The notes below the pieces were generated by a model. It made no database searches and was not told the origin of the DNA. It was given only the letters and a program-made list of their open reading frames with translations. Both the position numbers and the translations under genes were made by a program. From a virus, in IMG/VR virus record IMGVR_UViG_3300003841_000005, positions 128 to 29,234 of that record: a DNA stretch of 29,107 bases; one strand, 5' to 3'. This document shows positions 20,879-28,856 of the stretch, in pieces (within the stretch, counting starts at the first letter, position 1; every line of letters begins with the position of its first letter).

Positions 20879-23215
20879 ATGGCGGGCGGCATCATTGGAA
20901 ACCTCATGTTTGCGGTTGGATTCAAAGTGGCGGATAAGGCCATAAGGGATGCCGACAAACAGTTAATTGGCCTAAAAGCTAACTTTGGTCAAGTTGGTAT
21001 TGCCGCAGCCGCAGCCGCTGCAGCAGTAATCGGGGTCGGTGCTGCCAGTTTACACGCAGCTTCCGAATTAAAAACTTCGATGTCAGCTATACAAATGGCG
21101 ACCGGAGCCACGAACGAACAGATGGAAGTCACGGAGAAAGTGGCTAAGAATCTATACAGCCAGAACTTCGGGCAAGACTGGAACGACCTAGGCAGCAGTA
21201 TAGCCACCGTGCAACAGATCACGGGGCAAGCGGGTGATTCATTAGAAGAAACCACGCGTGACGCGCTTTTATTGCGTGATGCCTTCGGCATTGAAATCAA
21301 AGAGTCGGCACGGGCTGCCAAGACGATGATCGAAAACTTCGGGATATCGTCCAAAGAAGCATTCAACCTTGTTGCCCAAGGAACACAACAAGGGTTGGAT
21401 TTTAGTGGTGAACTAATTGATACCATAAATGAATATTCGTTGCAGTTTAAAGCCCTTGGCTTTACTGCTGACGACATGTTTAACACAATGGCGTCTGGAG
21501 CGAAAGAAGGCGCTTTTAATCTAGATAAAGTGGCCGACGCAGTAAAGGAGTTCGGTATCCGCACAAAGGATGCCGGAGATTCCGGGGCTGTTGAAGCATT
21601 TGAAATGTTGGGTCTGAACGCTGAACAAATGATGGGCACATTTGCAGCAGGCGGGGCAAATGCCAAAAAAGCTTTCACTCAAATTATCAATATGATTGAA
21701 GATATCGAAGATCCAGTTGCACAAAATACAGTGGCCGTCAGTCTATTCGGCACACAATTTGAGGACTTGCAAAAAGATGTAATCGTGGCAATGGGACATG
21801 TCGAAAACAAGTTCGATATGACCAAAGACTCAATGGGGGAATTAAACAAGATTAAGTTTAACAAGCCCGGAGAAGCGTTTTCCATGTTCCAACGGCAGCT
21901 AGAAACTGGATTATTGATTCCGATAGGTGAAAAATTGCTGCCATATCTGACTCAATTCGGACAATGGCTGTCAGACAATCAAGGTCAGATTGTGGCGATA
22001 GGGCAAGCGATTGGTGATTATATCGGCCAAGCGTTGACAACGATTGCTGAAAAGGCGAAGGAGGTTTACTCATTTGTCTCGGACAACTGGCCGACTATTA
22101 AGGAAACAGTAATCGGATTGGGAACAGCAGTTGTTGCGCTTAAAGCTTCCTTTGCAGCCATGACAATCGTCAGCACGATTAATAAATTGTTTAGAGCATT
22201 CCGCACAGGCACATTGCTGGCGACAGTGGCGCAGTGGGGGCTTAACACTGCCATGCTGGCAAACCCCATGACATGGATTGCTGTGGGTATAGCTGCTGTT
22301 ATTACAGGCATTGTCCTGCTCGTCCGAAATTGGGACATAGTCAAGGCAGCAATGGCACGGTTTTGGAATTGGACAAAGGGTGTCTTCGGACAAATTGGCT
22401 CTTGGTTTAGTCAACGCTTTAACGAGGCGGTCAATGGAATAAAATCCGCATGGTCTACCGTTGTGTCATGGTTTTCGGGAATTTGGGAAGGGATCAAAGG
22501 TATATTCGCCTCTGTAGGGGAATGGTTCGGCTCTGTATATTCAGCAGCTGTTGCAGCAATTCAGGCGGTATGGTCAGGCGTTTCTTCGTGGTTTTCAGGC
22601 GTGTGGGAAGGAATAAAAGGCATATTTGCGACAGTTGGGGATTGGTTCGGCAATGTCTTCACGGGCGCATATGAAGGGATCAAAACTGCATTCGGTGGGC
22701 TGAAAGACTGGTTTAGTGATTTGTGGACAGGGATAGAAAGTATGTTCAATGGGTTCATAAACACGATCATCAAAGGCATGAACTTCATGATCAACGGAAT
22801 AAACAGCGTCAGCTTCGACATCCCAGACTTTTTTGGTGGAGGCACGTTTGGGGCTAACATCCCGAATATTCCTATGCTTGCAAAGGGCGGGATTGCAACG
22901 GGTCCTACATTAGCAATGATCGGTGAAGGAGCCGAAAGTGAGGCTGTGCTTCCACTGTCAAAACTCGAAGGCTTACTAAATAAACCAAGAACTATGGAGC
23001 AAGCGAAACCAACAGCTCCAATATTGGCTCCAGCAAGGGCGGTAAGCGGCGGACATAGCACAATCGACATCAATATGAATGTGAAGACGGAAGGCGCTGG
23101 AGCTAATGCAACGTTAGGTCAAGGGGCGGCGGATGCCTTGAAAATTCAACTCCAGCAGATAATTGAAAGCGCGATGCGTCAGTTAGGGCTTTCCGGCAAC
23201 GTGGAGGTGACTTGA
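20879..23215 (+). CDS. Tail tape measure protein
   Basis: 778-aa protein that sets tail length and is ejected with the DNA. An N-terminal alanine-rich hydrophobic stretch (GIAAAAAAAAVIGVGAASL) precedes the TP901-type core (LKTSMSAIQMATGATNEQMEVTEKVAKNLYSQNFG; AFNLVAQGTQQGLDFSGELIDTINEYS). Hydrophobic segments lie near 440-480 (MLANPMTWIAVGIAAVITGIVLLV). Trp-rich tandem repeats (about 531-610) follow, then a Gly/Pro linker and the common end motif GEGAESEAVLPLSKLEGLL. AAAGGAGGAATG precedes the ATG. The usual rule of about 0.15 nm per residue would give a tail near 115 nm; this is an estimate. Confidence 0.95.
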   Translation: MAGGIIGNLMFAVGFKVADKAIRDADKQLIGLKANFGQVGIAAAAAAAAVIGVGAASLHAASELKTSMSAIQMATGATNEQMEVTEKVAKNLYSQNFGQDWNDLGSSIATVQQITGQAGDSLEETTRDALLLRDAFGIEIKESARAAKTMIENFGISSKEAFNLVAQGTQQGLDFSGELIDTINEYSLQFKALGFTADDMFNTMASGAKEGAFNLDKVADAVKEFGIRTKDAGDSGAVEAFEMLGLNAEQMMGTFAAGGANAKKAFTQIINMIEDIEDPVAQNTVAVSLFGTQFEDLQKDVIVAMGHVENKFDMTKDSMGELNKIKFNKPGEAFSMFQRQLETGLLIPIGEKLLPYLTQFGQWLSDNQGQIVAIGQAIGDYIGQALTTIAEKAKEVYSFVSDNWPTIKETVIGLGTAVVALKASFAAMTIVSTINKLFRAFRTGTLLATVAQWGLNTAMLANPMTWIAVGIAAVITGIVLLVRNWDIVKAAMARFWNWTKGVFGQIGSWFSQRFNEAVNGIKSAWSTVVSWFSGIWEGIKGIFASVGEWFGSVYSAAVAAIQAVWSGVSSWFSGVWEGIKGIFATVGDWFGNVFTGAYEGIKTAFGGLKDWFSDLWTGIESMFNGFINTIIKGMNFMINGINSVSFDIPDFFGGGTFGANIPNIPMLAKGGIATGPTLAMIGEGAESEAVLPLSKLEGLLNKPRTMEQAKPTAPILAPARAVSGGHSTIDINMNVKTEGAGANATLGQGAADALKIQLQQIIESAMRQLGLSGNVEVT
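22469..22708 (+). repeat. Tandem 120-base repeats in the tape measure gene
   Basis: Two units start at 22469 and 22589, each encoding WFSG-WEGIKGIFA-VG-WFG and a helical linker, 40 residues per unit. A degenerate unit precedes (GSWFSQRFNEAVNGIKSAW) and one follows (LKDWFSDLWTGIESMF). Tryptophans fall at regular spacing. Duplication here may alter tail length. Confidence 0.75.
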
Positions 23216-23742
23216 TGCCGAAAATTAACGGGCATAGCATTTGGGTAGAGACAGAGGATTTAGGCTTTGAAGTTGACATCACTACGCAGCCTGTAGAAAA
23301 AGATATCGACATGACCGACCACGTTCAGAGACGGGCAAGAACAATGAGCCTTACAGGGGCAGTGGTCGGGTCTTCAGCAGCAAAAACACGTCAATTTTTG
23401 CAAAACGCTCAAGATAAAGGGCTTATCGTTAAGTACGTTGGACGTAATGCTTTTACGGGGCTGTTGTCTGGTCTATCGACATCCCACGATTATAAAATTT
23501 CTGATGGATTCAATTTCACGCTGACAATGGTAGAGGTTCGCACTGCAAAGTCAAGTTATGTAGACAAACTACCTGCACCGATAAAGGCGCAAGCAGTAAA
23601 AATCGTGAACAGTGGTACGAAGCAAACAAAGAGCAAGGATAAAAAGGGTAAAGGCAAGGGCGGCAGCAAAGGAAGCAAAAAGGAAAAAGAGAAAGTTGAG
23701 AAAGTAAAATTCAAGAAGGGCAGTCCATGGGAGGAGAAGTGA
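23215..23742 (+). CDS. Baseplate hub-tube adaptor (XkdP-like without LysM)
   Basis: 175-aa protein after the tape measure. The N-terminal 110 residues (KINGHSIWVETEDLGFEVDITTQPVEKDIDMTDHVQ; LTGAVVGSSAAKTRQFLQNAQDKG; LSTSHDYKISDGFNFTLTMVEVRTAKS) match the adaptor that links tube and hub. XkdP-type relatives carry a C-terminal LysM domain. Here it is replaced by a lysine/glycine-rich tail (TKSKDKKGKGKGGSKGSKKE) ending KFKKGSPWEEK, perhaps a LysM remnant. GGAGGTGA precedes ATG 23215, which overlaps the tape measure stop. Confidence 0.75.
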   Translation: MPKINGHSIWVETEDLGFEVDITTQPVEKDIDMTDHVQRRARTMSLTGAVVGSSAAKTRQFLQNAQDKGLIVKYVGRNAFTGLLSGLSTSHDYKISDGFNFTLTMVEVRTAKSSYVDKLPAPIKAQAVKIVNSGTKQTKSKDKKGKGKGGSKGSKKEKEKVEKVKFKKGSPWEEK

Positions 23743-24062
23743 TGGACTATATCGAGATAGAAAAGGATCTTATTCCGTATCGTTTTGACATTTCACTTGC
23801 GGATACAATGTACACCTTTGAGGCTCATTACAATGCTGAACACGACTATTTTACTGTTGATTTGGAGCGGGATGGCGAGGTGTTGGTTGTTGGTGAAAAG
23901 TTGGTATATGGAGCGGTATTGTTCGGCGATGTTTGGGACAATCGTTTCCCGGATGTGGCGATAATCCCCTATGATGAATCAGAAAATAGTAATGCAGTTA
24001 CATGGGACACTCTTAACGTGAGTGTCTTTTTGTTTTTGATAGAAGGTGATGACGATGAGTAA
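23742..24062 (+). CDS. Baseplate plug protein
   Basis: 106-aa beta-rich protein of the baseplate plug family (formerly a DUF in XkdP-XkdQ gene pairs). It shows YIEIEKDLIPYRFDISLADTMYTFEAHYNAEHDYFTVDL, GEKLVYGAVLF, NRFPDVAIIPYDES and VTWDTLNVSVFLFLIEG. ATG 23742 overlaps the previous stop (TGATG) with GGAGGAGAAG upstream. The last codons contain a terminator-like hairpin (24006-24037). It is thought to fill the hub channel. Confidence 0.85.
   Translation: MDYIEIEKDLIPYRFDISLADTMYTFEAHYNAEHDYFTVDLERDGEVLVVGEKLVYGAVLFGDVWDNRFPDVAIIPYDESENSNAVTWDTLNVSVFLFLIEGDDDE
24006..24037 (+). terminator. Terminator-like hairpin inside the baseplate plug gene
   Basis: GACACTC (24006-24012) pairs with GAGTGTC (24020-24026), loop TTAACGT, followed by TTTTTGTTTTT. 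It encodes DTLNVSVFLFL at the 3' end of the gene, about 18 bases before the next start. Confidence 0.55.
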
Positions 24063-24843
24063 CTTTGGAAGGCTTGTTGAAGTCATGACGGCCAACATGA
24101 AATTCAGTTCGAAGGATTACAACATAGAGGGAACGATCCCTTTCGACGACGATCCATTGCCGAATGAGTCCGAAATTAAAATCTGGAATCTATCGGACAA
24201 GACGCTGAACAACATTAAAAAAGGTAAAGTCCTTATGTTGAACGCGGGATATGAGAAGGATATCGGTCTGCTGCTTCATGGATACATTTCCAAGGTGCAG
24301 ACGGTATGGGAGGGTGTCGATAAGATCACTAGCATTTTTGTTCTGGATAGTGAGGATTTATCCAAACGGGTAATAAAAGAGATTGCGTTTGCGAAAGGAA
24401 CACTGGCAAGCAAGATTATAAAGCAGATGGCTGGATACATCGGATTGCCAATTGCACAAATGGATCTTAACCAAGATTACCGATACCAGGATGGCTACTC
24501 AGCCAAAGGAGCGGTAACCGAAGTAATCCAAAAGGTTGCAAAAGATTGCGGGACTAGCGTTTATATCAATAAAGGAAAACTGTATGTTCGCTCTTTACGG
24601 CGAGGGGCTGACAACAGATTCAAATTGAATAAGGATACTGGGTTGATCGGTGTTCCGGCACCGTTTGAACAGGATGGATCTAAGGGATTCAACATAGTGT
24701 CGCAGCTTCAATATAGAATCACTACGGCATCCGTTATTGATCTCGAAAGCCGCGCCTTTACCGGAAGGCTACATGTCCGCAGCGGGACACATACGTTTAG
24801 CCGGACGGGAGACTTTACGACCGAAATGGAGGCGATTCTATGA
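24055..24843 (+). CDS. Baseplate hub protein (XkdQ/gp27-like)
   Basis: 262-aa hub protein that joins tail tube to spike. Signs: FGRLVEVMTANMKFSS and IEGTIPFDDDPLPNESEIKIWNLSDKTLNNIKKG (barrel domain 1), LLHGYISKVQTVWEGVDKITSIFVLDSE, then GTLASKIIKQMAGYIGLPIAQM and an ending with NIVSQLQYRIT. ATG 24055 follows GAAGGTGAT; two upstream in-frame starts (24046, 24049) fall inside that signal. It overlaps the spike gene by four bases (ATGA). Confidence 0.85.
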   Translation: MSNFGRLVEVMTANMKFSSKDYNIEGTIPFDDDPLPNESEIKIWNLSDKTLNNIKKGKVLMLNAGYEKDIGLLLHGYISKVQTVWEGVDKITSIFVLDSEDLSKRVIKEIAFAKGTLASKIIKQMAGYIGLPIAQMDLNQDYRYQDGYSAKGAVTEVIQKVAKDCGTSVYINKGKLYVRSLRRGADNRFKLNKDTGLIGVPAPFEQDGSKGFNIVSQLQYRITTASVIDLESRAFTGRLHVRSGTHTFSRTGDFTTEMEAIL

Positions 24844-25226
24844 GAGTTGATCCGGCGGGCGCTATGGCGCGTATGGTTCGAGCGATTAAGGATGATGTCT
24901 CGGCGAGTCTAAGTGTCGGGATGCCGTGCAAGGTAATTAAATTCGACGCGGCAACCTGTCTCGCAGATATCCAACCACTCATACGGACGAGCGAGGATGA
25001 ACCTGCCGTACTGCAAAGTATCCCTGCACTTGGACAGCGATTGCAGATTGACGGTAGCGAGAAAGTTTGCAAGCCAGCACTGAAAGCTGGAGACGTCGTG
25101 TTTGTGGTATGTGCGGATCGCGAGATACGAAACGCCATGACAGGGAGTATCTCCAGCGCCGACAGCGGCCGTATGCACGACCACAACGATGCCGTGATCG
25201 TGGGGGTGTTTCCTTGCAGTCTTTAA
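24840..25226 (+). CDS. Baseplate spike, Gp138 N-terminal domain (XkdR-like)
   Basis: 128-aa protein of the Gp138 membrane-puncturing spike group. It shows GMPCKVIKFDAATCLADIQPLIRT, IPALGQRLQIDG, LKAGDVVFVVCADREIRNAM and the typical GRMHDHNDAVIVGVFP close. Short versions like this hold only the OB-fold platform without a long beta-helix. ATG 24840 overlaps the hub stop, with GGAGGCGATT upstream. It should sit below the hub and pierce the envelope during contraction. Confidence 0.85.
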   Translation: MRVDPAGAMARMVRAIKDDVSASLSVGMPCKVIKFDAATCLADIQPLIRTSEDEPAVLQSIPALGQRLQIDGSEKVCKPALKAGDVVFVVCADREIRNAMTGSISSADSGRMHDHNDAVIVGVFPCSL

Positions 25227-25573
25227 AACTGGTTAATGGAGATATAACCTTTGAAAACGGCGAGCTAGTCATAATCGAAGGCGGCGAGGAATTGGCACAG
25301 TGTTGCCGCGTTGGATTAGGTACTAATAGCGGAGAATGGTTCCTTAATCCAGAGCTAGGAATCGAATTCATGTTATTCCTAGACAAGAATCCGAATGAGG
25401 AAGAAATGCGGGACGAACTTATGCGTGGGCTGCTGCAAGAGGAACGCATACAGACCATTGAAGACGTTCAATTCAGCGTTGACCATAAGGCTCGAACGAT
25501 GACCATTTCTTTCACGGCCATGAGTGTCAATGGTGAGAAAATCGAGGAAAGGGGGATTGAACTTGCTCGATAG
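25214..25573 (+). CDS. Baseplate wedge protein (gp25/XkdS-like, DUF2634)
   Basis: 119-aa wedge protein. NGDITFENGELVIIEGGEELAQCCRVGLGTNSGEWFLNPELGIEFMLFLDKN is the DUF2634/gp25 signature, followed by the IQTIEDVQFSVDHKARTMTISFTA strand pair. The start is TTG 25214 with GGGGGTG upstream; no ATG fits, and the longer frame shadows the spike gene. It overlaps the spike gene by 13 bases and baseplate J by 11. With baseplate J it forms the sheath-start platform. Confidence 0.88.
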   Translation: MQSLKLVNGDITFENGELVIIEGGEELAQCCRVGLGTNSGEWFLNPELGIEFMLFLDKNPNEEEMRDELMRGLLQEERIQTIEDVQFSVDHKARTMTISFTAMSVNGEKIEERGIELAR

Positions 25574-26738
25574 CAAGGGTTTTAAACGGCAGCGCTTCGC
25601 GGAGCTGTTCGAAGAGATGGAAGCCAAGGCTAAAGAAGTGTTTGGAGAGTCAGTGAACACTTCCGAGCGCTCGCCGTTAGGTATCATATTGCGGATATTC
25701 GCATGGTTTTTGAGTAAGCTTTGGCAGGATACAGAGGCCACATACAACAGTGCCTATATAAATACCGCTGAGGGTGTGCAGCTCGATAGGTTGGGGCCGT
25801 ATGTAGGTATCATGCGGAATCTCGAACAGCACGCAACGGGACAGATCAAAATAACCGGAACGAGTGGACAAATGGTTTCTACCGGCTTTAGGGTTCAGAC
25901 TGAAAACGACATCATTTTTACAACAGTATCGGATGTGGTGATTGATGACACAGGCAGTGCAACAGTGGATATTCAGGCGCTACAAGCCGGTAGAAGCGGG
26001 AACGTTGCTGCTAACACCATAAAGATTGTGACCAATCCCGTTCCCGGTATTTCATCCGTCACGAACGTCGAAGCTACGGCAGGAGGGAGAGAGAAGGAAA
26101 CGGATCAGGAGTTTCGGGAACGATTCTCTCTATCTGTAGCGGGTGGGGGAGCTGGTACGGTTGATAGTCTCCGAAGTGCATTGCTTCGCACTGGTGGGGT
26201 GCGCGCAGCAGTCGTGATCGAAAATACATCTATGACGCCGGATGCCATTGGCCGACCACCTAAATCCTTCGAAGCATACGTTTTAGGGGGAGAAGCTGCC
26301 GAGATTGGCCGGACGATTCTCAATACCAAAGCGGCAGGGATTGAGACATTCGGAACTGAGAGTGTGGAGGTGTCTGATCTATCCGGCAATGTACACATAA
26401 TCAAGTACAGCCATGCCGTAGAAGTACCAATACACATAAAAGCAACAATCCGTAAAAATGCAAGCTATCCAGCAACGGGTGACGCTCAGATTGTGTCAGC
26501 TCTCATCCGTGATATAGGCGGGGAGGATGCGGACGGTCAGTTGTACGTAGGTCTTAACATGGGGGCTAAAGTTGTGCATTCACGACTTGTATCGGCTGCA
26601 TACAAAGTGTTAGGCATAGAGGACATCACACTGGAGCTATCCAAGGATGGCGTCACATGGTCAGAGGACAATATTTACATTGCGGCTCGTGAAGTTGCTC
26701 AAACGTCGTATGCGCTTATAACGGTGGTGGATATATGA
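25563..26738 (+). CDS. Baseplate J family protein (XkdT-like)
   Basis: 391-aa baseplate wedge (gp47/BppJ type). It has SVNTSERSPLGIILRIFAWFLSKLWQDTEATYNSAYINTAEGVQLDRLG, GTSGQMVSTGFRVQTENDIIFTT, VDIQALQAGRSGNVAANTI, VTNVEATAGGREKETDQEFRERFSLS and VAGGGAGTVDSLRSALL, all characteristic. I place the start at TTG 25563 (GAAAGGGGG seven bases upstream); TTG 25557 and GTG 25524 are alternatives. The end overlaps the next gene by four bases. Confidence 0.93.
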   Translation: MLDSKGFKRQRFAELFEEMEAKAKEVFGESVNTSERSPLGIILRIFAWFLSKLWQDTEATYNSAYINTAEGVQLDRLGPYVGIMRNLEQHATGQIKITGTSGQMVSTGFRVQTENDIIFTTVSDVVIDDTGSATVDIQALQAGRSGNVAANTIKIVTNPVPGISSVTNVEATAGGREKETDQEFRERFSLSVAGGGAGTVDSLRSALLRTGGVRAAVVIENTSMTPDAIGRPPKSFEAYVLGGEAAEIGRTILNTKAAGIETFGTESVEVSDLSGNVHIIKYSHAVEVPIHIKATIRKNASYPATGDAQIVSALIRDIGGEDADGQLYVGLNMGAKVVHSRLVSAAYKVLGIEDITLELSKDGVTWSEDNIYIAAREVAQTSYALITVVDI

Positions 26739-27373
26739 TCGCGTTTAAGGATGTCATAAGTCGATTAACAGATGTATTTACAAAAAGCCCGAACAGCAAC
26801 ATAGGCAAATTAATGTCAATCATGGCCGACCAGCTGCGCAAGGTGCAGGAGGCTCAAGCGCGCATACAAGAGTGGCGCAACATTGACATAGCCGAGGGCA
26901 CAACGTTGGACAGGCTTGGGGCTAACATCGTACAACCACGTGGTGTGGCGACGGATGAGCAATACCGCATATTGTTAAAATCGAAGATCGCCCGTAATTT
27001 CAGTCAAGGCGACATAAATACGATCATACAAGTGCTGGCAACGGCGTTGGATACAGAGTTTAAAAACATCAAGATAACTGAGCTTTACAATTATTCAGTA
27101 GCACCCGAACCAGCTGCTATCTCATTGATACAACTTCCACTGGATCGCATAAACGCTGTTGGTATCGATCCGGTGCAATTTGCGAGAATCGTTCAAAAGA
27201 CGGTTGCTGCAGGTGTGCGGGTTGGAGTCATTGAGATGACAGGAACTTTCGCCTTCGGAGCTACAGAGGCGGGGGAAATAGATGCTGATGCCGGGTTTTC
27301 AGACGGAAACGGCGGAGGCGGAACTCTAGGTGCTGTATATGCTCCGGGAACAGATCAGATTCTACCTATTTAG
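26735..27373 (+). CDS. Baseplate/tail protein, DUF2612-like (XkdU position)
   Basis: 212-aa protein. Signature segments: KSPNSNIGKLMSIMADQLRKVQEAQARIQEWRNIDIAEGTTLDRLGANIVQPRG, YRILLKSKIARNFSQGDINTIIQVLA, and GVRVGVIEMTGTFAFG, ending in a Gly-rich tail. It fills the position of XkdU or tail protein I, linking baseplate J to the tail fibre. ATG 26735 overlaps the baseplate J stop. Confidence 0.85.
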   Translation: MIAFKDVISRLTDVFTKSPNSNIGKLMSIMADQLRKVQEAQARIQEWRNIDIAEGTTLDRLGANIVQPRGVATDEQYRILLKSKIARNFSQGDINTIIQVLATALDTEFKNIKITELYNYSVAPEPAAISLIQLPLDRINAVGIDPVQFARIVQKTVAAGVRVGVIEMTGTFAFGATEAGEIDADAGFSDGNGGGGTLGAVYAPGTDQILPI

Positions 27374-27384
27374 GAGGGAAGCTC

Positions 27385-28845
27385 ATGGCATTTGAGGAAA
27401 AGCTACCAGAATGGAAGGCGGCGGGAATCGAACCACCTGCATCCAAACGCGAAGAAGGTTGGAAGGCAAGTGAACGACCATCCGCGGAATACTGGAACTG
27501 GCAGATGTCTAGGACATACAAAGCTTTGAAAGAAATTCATGAGAAAGCGGCAGAGAAGACAGATGTAACGCAGGCTGCTAAAGACGCGAAGGATTACACG
27601 GATCAGAAAGTAAAGGATATAGACCTATCAAAAATTACGCCGGATAGTATTGGGGCTGCGAAAAAGGCAGACTTGGACACGCTCCAAAAAAATAGCGTAA
27701 GCATTAAGACGAGTACCAGTAAGGATTTCAACACATACCGTGAGCCGGGGCTTTACTTTATCGGAAGCGTGAGCGAATACGCTAACGCGCCATCATCTGA
27801 CGGTAGTTTTAGTTGGGGAATTTTGCGGGTGGAAGCCTTAGGGACAACAGCCTATGTAGTTCAATCCTACACATGTGTCTTAAACAATTTTACCTTTACC
27901 CGTTCGAAAGCAGAGGATTCAACGGGTAGAGGGTGGGAACTTTGGCGAGCGGCATCCAAGCTTGATTCTGACGGTGTGCTAAGACTCAGTAAATGGCTAG
28001 ATATTAGATCAGACGGCCCAGCAGCAAATTTGATCGGCAGCACTCATGTATACCAACAATTCTTATTAGGCGATCAAAGAAAAGGTTATGTTGGGGCGGG
28101 TGACCCCAAAGCACCTAATAACATAGCGCTTGTGTCAGACCACGGCGACACATTAGTAAATGCTAAAACTAACATTTGGTTAAACGCCGCAGGTGGTGCC
28201 ATACACTTAAATGGTCGTAATATCTTGTGGGAGTTCGACCAGCTAAAGCAATCTGGAGTTAATGCCAAACAAGGCACGGTGGACGTCCTTAACTCCAAGT
28301 CGGTAGCGGCGTCCATAAATGACCCTTGGCCTACGTTGAATAGCAAGATCGGAACACTACATGGAAGACGTGATGATAGGTTCGCTGTAGAAGGTTCATC
28401 TGGTATGAACGGTACAAGTACATGGTTGTACACTTCGTTGGGTACTATACCAGCTGGAGCTACACAAGTTCTATTCAATACTCGTCCAACCGATGACTGG
28501 AATGGTACTTATGTGATATTCCCACAGAATGGTGGTTGGTCATCTCAAGCAAAGTTACAGTTGATCGACAAGAATGGAAAGATTGCAACAATTGCAGAAT
28601 TATCAGGAAGTAACTATGCAATTACTCGAGTAGTAATACAGAGTTTGATTTATGGTCCAACTGATGGAAGCCTGTATTCTAATATCGGGTATTTCTCAAA
28701 CGGTTCCAAAAGTGGGTTCGGTACTGGCTTGCGAAATGTCGGCACGCTGGATAATAGCGGTGTAATACAGATTCGGTTAGACGTATTCAATCCTGACCGC
28801 TTGGTTGAGTATAAGCTTGACATGGACCAAATATCATACCTATAG
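27385..28845 (+). CDS. Tail fibre / receptor-binding protein
   Basis: 486-aa fibre. The N-terminal adaptor (EEKLPEWKAAGIEPPASKREEGW ... PSAEYWNWQMSRTYKALKEI) fits fibre proteins of PBSX-like phages and is followed by a helical shaft (TQAAKDAKDYTDQKVKDI). A pyocin-knob-like module (REPGLYFIGSVSEYANAP ... YVVQSYTCVL ... GRGWELWRAAS) follows. The rest (from about 215) is beta-rich and likely binds the host surface; the last 140 residues match nothing I recognise. GGAGGGAAGC precedes the ATG. Its lower GC after about 28380 suggests the tip was exchanged. Confidence 0.85.
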   Translation: MAFEEKLPEWKAAGIEPPASKREEGWKASERPSAEYWNWQMSRTYKALKEIHEKAAEKTDVTQAAKDAKDYTDQKVKDIDLSKITPDSIGAAKKADLDTLQKNSVSIKTSTSKDFNTYREPGLYFIGSVSEYANAPSSDGSFSWGILRVEALGTTAYVVQSYTCVLNNFTFTRSKAEDSTGRGWELWRAASKLDSDGVLRLSKWLDIRSDGPAANLIGSTHVYQQFLLGDQRKGYVGAGDPKAPNNIALVSDHGDTLVNAKTNIWLNAAGGAIHLNGRNILWEFDQLKQSGVNAKQGTVDVLNSKSVAASINDPWPTLNSKIGTLHGRRDDRFAVEGSSGMNGTSTWLYTSLGTIPAGATQVLFNTRPTDDWNGTYVIFPQNGGWSSQAKLQLIDKNGKIATIAELSGSNYAITRVVIQSLIYGPTDGSLYSNIGYFSNGSKSGFGTGLRNVGTLDNSGVIQIRLDVFNPDRLVEYKLDMDQISYL

Positions 28846-28856
28846 GAGGGTTGTCG

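Noticed and set aside
20989-23073. Long minus-strand frames opposite the tape measure gene
   Set aside because: They mirror the Ala- and Gly-rich coding strand and have no start signals or motifs.
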